The notes under the pieces are model-generated. The model was not told the DNA's origin. It saw only the letters and a list, made by a program, of their open reading frames with translations, and ran no database searches. Below are positions 7,575 through 15,377 of a stretch of DNA of 64,000 nt, piece after piece (position 1 is the stretch's first letter; the number at the start of each line of letters is the position of its first letter). The position numbers and the translations under genes are program-made. The stretch comes from Tatumella punctata (GTDB taxonomy: Bacteria > Pseudomonadota > Gammaproteobacteria > Enterobacterales > Enterobacteriaceae), in contig NZ_BAAAFW010000014.1 in NCBI RefSeq assembly GCF_039523735.1, forward strand, positions 1-64,000. The letters are read 5' to 3'.

Positions 7575-9005
7575 TCAGGTGTTAGTACTGGCGACCAGAA
7601 TCTGACGTTTATTAATCACCGAATAGCCAGTCACCAGGGCTGCAACCGGGATAATCGCCAGTAATGTACTGATAAACATACTGCCGCCGGTCAGGGTGGT
7701 GAAGTTAGATAACACCATAATCAGTGATACAGACAGTGCCAGCACGGATATCGCCGGAATAATGCGGGTACGCCAGTGTTTGCCGGCGGCCAGTGCTGTA
7801 TTCTTTTTGAAAAATGCCACCACAGCCACACTGGTCAGCAGCATCAGCAGTACAATACCGACCGTCGATACGGCGGCCATATAACCAAACACCTGGGTCA
7901 GCGGCTGCAGTTTACAGGCTGCGCACACTGTGATCAGCAACAGGGCGGTGGCCGACTGAGCCAGTGAGGCATTACAGGGTGACTTATGCTCACCGTGCAC
8001 CGCCGACAAAAATTTTGGCATAAACCCCTGACCGGCTAATACGTACTGATAGCGGGATAACACATTATGGAAACTCAGCACACAGGCGAAAATACTGCTG
8101 ATCAGTAATACCTGGATCACATTACTCATCAGGGCACCGTTATACTGACGGGCAATATCCAGCAGCATATTGCCGGTACCGTTTAAGGTGTCATTAGCCA
8201 CTGCCACCGAGCGGGTATAACCGGCCCCGGTAATCAGCGCCCAGGCTGAAAAAGTATAAAACACACCGATAATAATGACTGCCAGATAGGTCGCGCGGGG
8301 AATCGTCTTCTCCGGGTTACGTGACTCATCACGGAAGATGGCGGTGGATTCAAAACCGATAAACCCGGTCAGAGCGAATAATACCGACATTCCCAGTCCG
8401 TGAGTAAACGCTGTTTTTGGTTCAAAGGATACCAGGCTGACTCCCTGGGCACCGCCTTCAGACAGAATTGAAAAGTTCATGATCAGCACCACGCCAATTT
8501 CCAGAACTAACGCGATACCGAGAATTCTGGAACTCAGGTCAATATGGCGGTACCCGAGAATGGCGACTGCCGCGATAGCCAGCACCGAGTACATCCACCA
8601 CGGATGCGCGGTTCCCCCGTAATGAACCACCAAATCATTCACCGCCCAGCCCATATAACCGTAGACACCCGCCTGGATCGCCGTATAGGTGACCAGCGCC
8701 AGATAGGCTGAACCCATCCCTGCACGTAGTCCCAGCCCCTGACTGATATAAGAGTAGAAGGCACCGGCTTCTTTGACATGGGGAGTCATGGCGACAAACC
8801 CGACGGCGAACACCAGCAAGATTAACGACGCAATAAGAAAACCGAACGGTGCACCGACTCCGTTACCAATGCCGATCGCCAGCGGAACATTACCGCCGAT
8901 CACCGTGAGCGGGGCGGCGGCGGCAATCACCATAAATACAATACTGCCAACGCCCAGGTTTCCGCTCAGTCTGGCGGTTTTCTGACGTGTTTTAGCCTCA
9001 GTCAT
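7575..9005 (-). CDS. APC-superfamily amino-acid/amine permease
   Basis: A 476-residue inner-membrane protein with about 12 hydrophobic helices. The first helix region G-V-G-S-I-V-F-M-V-I-A-A-A-A-P resembles the substrate-binding TM1 of amino-acid-polyamine-organocation carriers, and G-F-I-G-F-E-S-T-A-I-F-R-D-E matches the conserved TM6 region. The upstream gene ends 31 nt before it on the same strand, so permease and C-N hydrolase probably form an operon in which the hydrolase acts on the imported nitrogen compound. The substrate is unknown. Confidence 0.85.
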   Translation of the reverse strand: MTEAKTRQKTARLSGNLGVGSIVFMVIAAAAPLTVIGGNVPLAIGIGNGVGAPFGFLIASLILLVFAVGFVAMTPHVKEAGAFYSYISQGLGLRAGMGSAYLALVTYTAIQAGVYGYMGWAVNDLVVHYGGTAHPWWMYSVLAIAAVAILGYRHIDLSSRILGIALVLEIGVVLIMNFSILSEGGAQGVSLVSFEPKTAFTHGLGMSVLFALTGFIGFESTAIFRDESRNPEKTIPRATYLAVIIIGVFYTFSAWALITGAGYTRSVAVANDTLNGTGNMLLDIARQYNGALMSNVIQVLLISSIFACVLSFHNVLSRYQYVLAGQGFMPKFLSAVHGEHKSPCNASLAQSATALLLITVCAACKLQPLTQVFGYMAAVSTVGIVLLMLLTSVAVVAFFKKNTALAAGKHWRTRIIPAISVLALSVSLIMVLSNFTTLTGGSMFISTLLAIIPVAALVTGYSVINKRQILVASTNT

Positions 9006-9036
9006 ACGGAATTCCTCGCACTTATTATTACACTAT

Positions 9037-9807
9037 TCATAGTATGTCTGTCCGCAAATCACTCAGGTACGGATTCTGTTTCTGAGCCTCAGTGACCTGT
9101 GACGGATCAATTTCTGCATATAACAACTGTTCTTCAGATTCGCTGGCCTGGCAAAGCACCTCCCCGTCAGGAGAAGTGACCAGGCTTAATCCGACGTATT
9201 CAAGGTGTTGTTCACGGCCGGTTTGATTGACATAGGCCATATACAGCTGGTTTTCCCAGCTACGGGTGGCAATCAGGTGGCGGTTAACAAAATCGAAGGG
9301 CTTCATCTGCGCGGTGGCGACGGCCACCAGATGGGCACCGGCGCGGGCTGCAGCCCGGACGGTTTCAGGAAATTCAACGTCATAGCAGATCAGTAGCGCA
9401 ATATTCAGATCCTTATAGCGGGTGATACATACCGGCTGATTGCCGGGGCTGAACTGACGTTTATCCAGCTCACCAAACAGATGGGTTTTCCGGTATACGC
9501 ACTGCAACTCCCCCTGTGCCGAGATAAAATAACTGGCATTAAAAATCTGCCCTGCTTCTGCCAGCGGGCCGGTAACAATCATTGCCATTTGCCGCTCTCT
9601 GGCCAGGGCCAGTAATTCTGTCAGCGGGAAGCTATCTGCCATGGCAGGGAGATGCTGCTGTAATACATAACCTGACATAAACATTTCAGGTGTGATCAGT
9701 AATTCAGCCTGTTGTGATTTAGCCTGTTGAAGTGCCGCCGCCAGCCGTGCCAGGTTAGCCGCATAATCACAGTAACTGCTTTGTGCCTGCCAGATTGCGA
9801 TTTTCAT
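9037..9807 (-). CDS. carbon-nitrogen hydrolase (nitrilase superfamily)
   Basis: A 256-residue cytoplasmic amidase-like enzyme. The catalytic triad is visible: Glu41 in T-P-E-M-F, Lys107 in Y-R-K-T-H-L-F, Cys141 in L-I-C-Y-D-V-E-F-P-E. The start is placed at the ATG that begins M-K-I-A-I-W-Q-A-Q, the family's usual first strand; the open frame extends 18 codons further upstream without family resemblance. It is the first gene of the likely two-gene operon with the APC permease. The superfamily hydrolyses amides such as carbamoyl-polyamines or omega-amides; which one is not evident. Confidence 0.86.
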   Translation of the reverse strand: MKIAIWQAQSSYCDYAANLARLAAALQQAKSQQAELLITPEMFMSGYVLQQHLPAMADSFPLTELLALARERQMAMIVTGPLAEAGQIFNASYFISAQGELQCVYRKTHLFGELDKRQFSPGNQPVCITRYKDLNIALLICYDVEFPETVRAAARAGAHLVAVATAQMKPFDFVNRHLIATRSWENQLYMAYVNQTGREQHLEYVGLSLVTSPDGEVLCQASESEEQLLYAEIDPSQVTEAQKQNPYLSDLRTDIL

Positions 9808-10054
9808 TATTGTCCCTTTTAACAACCGGTAAAATAAGAAAGCAATATCTGTGCCAGTCACTTTTTGCGATTAACTATAAAATATTCTTATTGTTTAACC
9901 GCAGGATACCCGACTGACGGAGAACCGCCCGTGGGAGGTGCTGTGCACCCTGAAGGTGCAGGCCGGCTGCGGGGGGCACTGTCATGGGGCGAAGGAGAGA
10001 GAGCCGGCCAGTGGTATTGCTGGCGGAGAGCAGGGAATACCACCGGCAAAGACG

Positions 10055-10603
10055 TTAGAAATGGCGAAGTAACCAGAAACCGACGGTCAGGCCGATGGTG
10101 CGCATATACCAGAACCAGAAGAAGACAAACAGACAAAAAGTCGGGTGACCACGGCGGGTACTTTTTTGCTGATGAAATTCGCGGAATCTGAACATCATCA
10201 GCAGGTTAATAAACAGCAGTATGACCAGCGGGGCATAGAGCAGCGGAAAGGGCAGAGTAAAAATGCCATAACCATAATAGTGCTGATAACTCTGTAAAAA
10301 CTTCAGGCTGGCGACAATTTCAAAGGCCAGTAACGCCATCAGTGCCAGAGGTACCCAGCGGGCATAAATAAATTTTGCGGCGAAATTATCCAGCGGCAGC
10401 GGGGTGGTTTTTACCGGTGTTCCGCCAGCCGCGTCACCGGCAGGCAACGGGGGCCGGTTATTCTCCGGGCGCGGGTCACCGGTTACCGGAGTCGCGGCGT
10501 TATTGCCGTGATTATGATGTCTGTCGGCTTCACGGGCTTTTTCGGCACAGGAAGAACAGTAATCATTAGTCATGTGCTGATGACATTTGGAGCAGACTGG
10601 CAT
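10055..10603 (-). CDS. zinc-ribbon membrane protein of unknown function
   Basis: About 182 residues. The start chosen is the ATG of M-P-V-C-S-K-C, preceded by AAAGGA at a good distance. The N-terminus holds a zinc ribbon C-S-K-C...C-S-S-C, followed by a low-complexity His/Pro/Asn-rich linker (about residues 30-75). Three or four hydrophobic segments fill the C-terminal two thirds, ending F-W-L-L-R-H-F. I do not recognise a named family. The layout, a cytoplasmic zinc ribbon tethered to membrane helices, recurs in many small unknown proteins. It is monocistronic. Confidence 0.65.
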   Translation of the reverse strand: MPVCSKCHQHMTNDYCSSCAEKAREADRHHNHGNNAATPVTGDPRPENNRPPLPAGDAAGGTPVKTTPLPLDNFAAKFIYARWVPLALMALLAFEIVASLKFLQSYQHYYGYGIFTLPFPLLYAPLVILLFINLLMMFRFREFHQQKSTRRGHPTFCLFVFFWFWYMRTIGLTVGFWLLRHF

Positions 10604-10721
10604 GAAATATCCTTTCTGAAGCGTCAGGGGGAATAACAACCAATATCCCGCCCGCAGGGCGGGACGGAAACAGCGTTATAATGCTTCGCAGATACTCTCA
10701 TGAGGTTATCGTTAAGGCAAT

Positions 10722-11543
10722 TTACATAAGTTGCCGCACCTGTCCTGATATGGCAATCGGACTGCCTGTCAGATCGCTGATTCCGGCAAAAATGCGTGAG
10801 CGCATCCCCATATCTTCGCCCTGCACAATTTCTATCGCGCCGTTATGTGGCCACTGCAGGTCGCGCAGATAACCGGCAAATGCTGCCGAAGCTGCACCGG
10901 TAGCCGGATCTTCGTAAACATCGCCATAGGCAAACGGGTGACGGGTATAAAATTTCTGTGCATCTTCCCCGCAGACCAGCAGGATAGTCACCCAGCCGTT
11001 GCGCCGCATCAGTTCACGGCCTGCGGGCTGAGAATAACGCATTGCCGCCAGAGATGAGCGCTCTTTTAATGCCAGCACCAGATGGTCGGCTCCGCCATGG
11101 TTCAACGCCGGAGGGATACGCATATCCGGCTCATGATGCCGGTAGCCGATCCTGATTAGACCGGCTGGCTGCGGGTAAGCGGCCTGCCAGTTGCCCTGTA
11201 CGTCGGGTTCAGCCGACACCTGAAGGGTGGCCTGATTTAACTGAAACTGATATTCCCCCGCACCAAAGCGTTGCACCAGCACCGCGGTGGTGGCAATGGT
11301 GGCATGGTCACAGAAAGGCACTTCGGTTTCCGGAGAAAAATAACGGACCCGCCAGACCCCGGCAGGCTCTCCCTGCACCGGAATCGCAAACACGGTTTCC
11401 GAAAAACCGGCCTCAGCGGCAATACGCTGCATTTCATGTTGCGCGGGGAATTGTATGCCAGTTCAGACACCGGCAGGATTACCGCCTTGCCCGTTATCTG
11501 CAAAGGCGGAAACAGAGACTAAATCTGCAGCAGCGAATAATAT
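10722..11543 (-). pseudogene. PhzF-family isomerase with an in-frame stop near the N-terminus
   Basis: From an ATG at 11432 the minus strand encodes 236 residues of a PhzF-family protein: I-A-A-E-A-G-F-S-E-T-V-F holding the family's catalytic-Glu region, then R-Y-F-S-P-E-T-E-V-P-F-C-D-H-A-T, and a C-terminal D-P-A-T-G-A-A-S-A-A-F. The missing first ~30 residues are present upstream in the same frame: V-S-A-F-A-D-N-G-Q-G-G-N-P-A-G-V, then TGA at 11463-11465, then 12 residues leading to the M-Q-R-I start. No good ATG heads the upstream part; an ATA at 11541-11543 follows GGGAG and may be a lost ATG. Probably inactivated, though a truncated product from 11432 cannot be excluded. Confidence 0.75.
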
Positions 11544-11739
11544 AGTTTCTCCCGGATGAGTTCAGGCTGGATAACATGACCGGTGACTGGAAACGGTCGT
11601 CGTCTTTCAACTATATATCACCGGAACCAGAGGCTGAATGACGGATATTTTTCCGTGAGCGGTTTCCGGCGCTGATTCAAAGAAATTCCTGCCAGGACAG
11701 GATATTCTGCGGTTTTGTCACTCCCCCGGGGCATCCCGT

Positions 11740-13437
11740 ATGCATGAATTCCGGTTAGTTATACAGTTACTGCAACAGATGTGTGTATTTCTGGTAATCG
11801 CCTGGCTGATGAGTAAAACACGGCTGTTTATTCCGTTACTGCAGGTGACGGTCAGACTTCCTCATAAGTTATTGTGTTATATCACCTTTTCTTTTTTCTG
11901 CATTCTCGGCAGCTATTTCGGATTAAATATCGATGACTCGATTGCTAATACCCGTGCCATTGGGGCGGTAATGGGGGGCTTACTCGGCGGGCCGGTTGTT
12001 GGCGGGCTGGTGGGGCTGACCGGCGGTCTGCACCGTTATTCTCTTGGCGGGATGACCGCCCTGAGTTGTATGCTGTCCACTCTGGCAGAAGGCTTACTGG
12101 GGGGAGGGCTACACCGGATTCTGGTCCGGCGCGGACGGGCAGATAAACTGTTTAGTCCGCTGACGGCAGGGGCTCTGACTCTGCTGGCGGAAGCTCTGCA
12201 AATGCTGATTATTCTGTTAATTGCCCGGCCTTTTTCGGAAGCACTGCAACTGGTGAGCCATATTGCCGCCCCGATGATTATTACCAATACGGTCGGTGCT
12301 GCGCTGTTTATGCGTATCCTGCTGGATAAACGGGCAATGTTTGAACGCTATACCTCTGCCTTTTCGGCTACCGCCTTGCGGGTGGCTGCAGAAACTGAGG
12401 GCATATTGCGCCAGGGATTCAACCGCGAAAACAGTCTAAAAGTCGCACGGGTGCTGCATCAGCAACTGGATATCGGGGCGGTAGCGATTACTGACTGCCG
12501 GGAATTGCTGGCTTTTACGGGGATCGGTGATGATCATCATATCGCCGGGAAACCGGTCTCTTCTCACTATACCCGGCGTGCCATTGAAACGGGGGAAGTG
12601 GTCTATGCGGACGGTAACGAACTGCCGTATTGCTGCTCCGTGAATCCGCAGTGCAAACTGGGCTCAACTCTGGTGATCCCTTTGTATGGTGAAAACCAGC
12701 AGGTGATTGGCACCATCAAGTTATACGAAGCGAAAAACCGCTTATTCAGTTCTATCAACCGGACACTGGGCGAAGGTATTGCCCGGTTACTGTCAGCGCA
12801 GATCCTTGCCGGTCAGTATGAACGACAAAAAGCCCTGCTGGCACAGGCTGAGATTAAACTGCTGCATGCCCAGGTGAATCCGCATTTTCTGTTTAATGCA
12901 CTGAATACTCTGCAGGCTGTGATCCGTAATGACCGGCAGCGTGCCGGGGTGCTGGTGCAGTATTTGTCGACGTTCTTCCGTAAAAATCTTAAGCGCAGTT
13001 CCGAAGTCGCGACTCTTGGCGATGAGCTGGAACACGTAAATGCCTACCTGCAGATTGAGCAGGCCCGTTTTCAGTCACGGCTAAAGGTGAATTTACGGGT
13101 CCCTGAAGCATTGTGTCATCATCGTTTACCGGCGTTTACCCTGCAACCTCTGGTAGAAAATGCCATCAAACATGGTACGTCCCAGCTGCCGGGGACCGGA
13201 GAAGTTACCATCACCGCCTGCCAGTCAGCTGAGTATCTGGAAATTTCGGTACAGGATAATGCCGGGCTATTTGTCCCGCCGACAGGTAAATCGCAGGGCA
13301 TGGGCATGGGGCTGGTGGACCGCCGTCTGCGGGCGCGGTTTGGCAATGGCTGCGGGCTGTGTGTCGACTATGACACTGACAATTACAATTACACACGGGT
13401 AATTATCCGTTTACCGCCGGAGGTGCAGGAGATATGA
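11740..13437 (+). CDS. btsS: pyruvate-sensing histidine kinase BtsS
   Basis: A 565-residue LytS-type sensor kinase. The first ~200 residues form the 5TM-LYT membrane sensor with G-A-V-M-G-G-L-L-G-G-P-V-V-G-G-L. A GAF-like segment follows (about 215-350, containing G-I-G-D-D-H-H). The His-kinase domain then holds Q-V-N-P-H-F-L-F-N-A-L with the phospho-accepting His, and an ATPase region with L-V-E-N-A-I-K-H-G. Identity to E. coli BtsS (YehU), known as a high-affinity pyruvate sensor, is high throughout and the length agrees (561). It overlaps btsR by 4 nt. Confidence 0.95.
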   Translation: MHEFRLVIQLLQQMCVFLVIAWLMSKTRLFIPLLQVTVRLPHKLLCYITFSFFCILGSYFGLNIDDSIANTRAIGAVMGGLLGGPVVGGLVGLTGGLHRYSLGGMTALSCMLSTLAEGLLGGGLHRILVRRGRADKLFSPLTAGALTLLAEALQMLIILLIARPFSEALQLVSHIAAPMIITNTVGAALFMRILLDKRAMFERYTSAFSATALRVAAETEGILRQGFNRENSLKVARVLHQQLDIGAVAITDCRELLAFTGIGDDHHIAGKPVSSHYTRRAIETGEVVYADGNELPYCCSVNPQCKLGSTLVIPLYGENQQVIGTIKLYEAKNRLFSSINRTLGEGIARLLSAQILAGQYERQKALLAQAEIKLLHAQVNPHFLFNALNTLQAVIRNDRQRAGVLVQYLSTFFRKNLKRSSEVATLGDELEHVNAYLQIEQARFQSRLKVNLRVPEALCHHRLPAFTLQPLVENAIKHGTSQLPGTGEVTITACQSAEYLEISVQDNAGLFVPPTGKSQGMGMGLVDRRLRARFGNGCGLCVDYDTDNYNYTRVIIRLPPEVQEI

Positions 13438-14150
13438 AAGTATTGATTGTCGATGATGAACCACTGGCCCGGGAAAATCTCCGGCTGCTGTTGCAGCAGC
13501 ACAGTGATATTGATATTGCCGGTGAGGCTGCAAATGCCATTGAAGGGATGGCGGCCATTAACCGCCTGCGCCCGCAGGTGGTGTTCCTGGATATCCAGAT
13601 GCCGCGTATCACTGGCCTGGAAATGGCCGGTATGCTCGACCCGCAACACCGGCCACATATCGTATTTCTGACGGCTTTTGATGAATATGCATTACAGGCT
13701 TTTGATGAAGCCGCCTTTGACTATCTGCTGAAACCGGTCGAACCGGCCAGGCTGACAAAGTGCCTGATGCGCCTGCGACAGGCCAGTGATCCGCAGGATC
13801 TGGCCCGGCTGCCCGGATTGCAGTCAGCGCTGAAATATATCCCCTGTAACGGACAGAACCGGATTTACCTGCTGGCGATGGAGGACGTGGCCTGTGTCAG
13901 CAGCCGGATTGGCGGGGTGCTGGTGACCAGCCGTGAGGGCAAACAGGGGGTGACCGGGCTGACACTGCGTACCCTTGAGCAGCGTACTGCGCTGCTGCGT
14001 TGCCATCGCCAGCATCTGATCAATATGGATCAGTTACAGGAGATCCGTATGGGAGAGAACGGTCAGGGAGAACTGAAGATGAAGGGCGGTCAGACAGTGC
14101 CGGTCAGCCGCCGTTATCTGAAACGTCTGAAAGAAACTCTCGGCCTATAG
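13434..14150 (+). CDS. btsR: LytTR response regulator BtsR
   Basis: A 238-residue regulator. The receiver domain carries D-D-E-P, Asp53 in F-L-D-I-Q-M-P as phosphorylation site, the T-A-F-D-E-Y segment and K in L-L-K-P-V. The C-terminal LytTR DNA-binding domain includes L-L-R-C-H-R-Q and V-P-V-S-R-R-Y-L-K. It matches E. coli BtsR (YehT) over its whole length. The ATG overlaps the btsS stop. Its own stop shares the hexamer CTATAG (14145-14150) with the stop of convergent yjiA, leaving no spacer. Confidence 0.95.
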   Translation: MKVLIVDDEPLARENLRLLLQQHSDIDIAGEAANAIEGMAAINRLRPQVVFLDIQMPRITGLEMAGMLDPQHRPHIVFLTAFDEYALQAFDEAAFDYLLKPVEPARLTKCLMRLRQASDPQDLARLPGLQSALKYIPCNGQNRIYLLAMEDVACVSSRIGGVLVTSREGKQGVTGLTLRTLEQRTALLRCHRQHLINMDQLQEIRMGENGQGELKMKGGQTVPVSRRYLKRLKETLGL

Positions 14151-15110
14151 TTCCGGCCGCAGAGCTTCAAATGTCTGAGTCAGCAGCTGTTCGGGCAGGT
14201 CAGTACCAATAAAAATCAGCTGGCTGCAGGGCGTTTCATCCGCTTGCCATGGCCGGTCATGGCCAAAGCTATACAGGCGCTGTACCCCCTGAAACAGTAA
14301 GCGGCATGGCTCTCCGCTGACCCATAACATCCCTTTGTAGCGCAACAGATTATCGGCATATTGCAGTAACAGGGATTCCATAACGCCTGACAGGGTTTGG
14401 AGATCGACCGGAAAATCCAGCTGAAGGGTCAGAGAGCTGACCCTGTCGCGGTGTTGTGGCATAAAACGGAACGCTAAGGCCGGCCGAATCTCCCTGTGTT
14501 CCAGCATAAATCCCCGCAGATCAAACAAACTGTCAATATCCGTATCACCGTGCAACACCCGCTGTATCGGGGCACGGGCATTGATACGCTGTAAACGTTC
14601 TGTCAGGGCTTCACAGTCTGCAACAAGATCGGTTTTTGTCAGCAGAATGCGATCCGCATAACCGATCTGGGCTTGTGCAACCTGACAGTTATCCAGTTGC
14701 TGGTTTGCGTGAACGGCATCCACCAGGGTAATAACCCCGTCAAGATGACAGGCCTCCGCCAGCCCGGGATGGCGGAAAAAGGTATGGATCACCGGGCCGG
14801 GGTCCGCCATCCCGGTAGACTCAATAATCAGTCGATCGAAACTGATCGATCCTGCCGTGCGGGCAGCGAGCAGATCAAGCAGGGCATTTTCCAGTTCACC
14901 CGAACGGTCACAGCAAATACAGCCGTTGGCCAGGGTAGTGATCCGGCTGGCACGATCCCCGATAATCTGCTGATCAATGCCGGTGTCAGCAAACTCGTTT
15001 TCTATGACGGCAATTCGGTGGCCGTGGTCTGTCTGCAAAATAGTCTTCAGCAGGGTCGTTTTTCCTGCCCCGAGAAAACCGCTCAGTAAAGTCACTTTTA
15101 CCGGTGTCAT
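14145..15110 (-). CDS. yjiA: GTPase YjiA (CobW/COG0523 family)
   Basis: A 321-residue G3E-family GTPase. G-F-L-G-A-G-K-T-T is the P-loop, N-G-C-I-C-C is the CobW metal-binding motif, E-S-T-G-M-A-D-P-G-P is switch II and L-T-K-T-D the specificity loop. The start is the ATG after GGGAGAG; the frame extends 29 codons upstream into yjiX. The family are metal chaperones or insertases; the client of YjiA is unknown. It is the third gene of btsT-yjiX-yjiA, as in E. coli. Confidence 0.92.
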   Translation of the reverse strand: MTPVKVTLLSGFLGAGKTTLLKTILQTDHGHRIAVIENEFADTGIDQQIIGDRASRITTLANGCICCDRSGELENALLDLLAARTAGSISFDRLIIESTGMADPGPVIHTFFRHPGLAEACHLDGVITLVDAVHANQQLDNCQVAQAQIGYADRILLTKTDLVADCEALTERLQRINARAPIQRVLHGDTDIDSLFDLRGFMLEHREIRPALAFRFMPQHRDRVSSLTLQLDFPVDLQTLSGVMESLLLQYADNLLRYKGMLWVSGEPCRLLFQGVQRLYSFGHDRPWQADETPCSQLIFIGTDLPEQLLTQTFEALRPEL

Positions 15111-15123
15111 AGACTCTCCCTGG

Positions 15124-15327
15124 TTAACAGCAACGCATGCCGCCTTTACCGTCTCCGCCATACCTTGCCTGCTGACGTTCACGAAAAAATTCTTCATAAC
15201 TCATCGCCGGCAAATCAGGGTGACGGTTGCGCATATGTTCAACATAGTTGTCATAATCCGGGACACCTACCAGCATTCTTGCCGCCTGCCCCAGATATTT
15301 TGATGCAGAGCCTGCTTTACCAAACAT
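15124..15327 (-). CDS. yjiX: YjiX, small DUF466 protein
   Basis: 67 residues, nearly identical in pattern to E. coli YjiX: K-Y-L-G-Q-A-A-R-M-L-V-G-V-P-D-Y-D-N-Y at the N-terminus and R-Y-G-G-D-G-K-G-G-M-R-C-C at the C-terminus. The family (YbdD/YjiX) is always next to CstA/BtsT pyruvate carriers, and in studied cases the small protein is needed for carrier activity. Here too it follows btsT with a 50-nt gap and precedes yjiA by 13 nt. Confidence 0.93.
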   Translation of the reverse strand: MFGKAGSASKYLGQAARMLVGVPDYDNYVEHMRNRHPDLPAMSYEEFFRERQQARYGGDGKGGMRCC

Positions 15328-15346
15328 CGTGTCTCCTGATAATAAT

Positions 15347-15368
15347 GGCCCGCATATTACGGCGGGCC
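15347..15368 (-). terminator. stem-loop between btsT and yjiX
   Basis: Read on the minus strand, GGCCCGC/GCGGGCC form a seven-bp stem with an eight-base loop in the 50-nt gap. It has no T-run. It may reduce expression of the distal genes relative to btsT or protect the btsT transcript end. Confidence 0.5.
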
Positions 15369-15377
15369 TTCGGTCGC

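Noticed and set aside
9940..9990. Palindromic GTGCACC/GGTGCA near 9944-9961
   Set aside because: Short, no T-run, not clearly tied to a gene end or operator.
11463..11465. Selenocysteine reading of the TGA in the PhzF gene
   Set aside because: No selenoprotein is known in this family at this position and I see no adjacent SECIS-like hairpin; a nonsense change is simpler.
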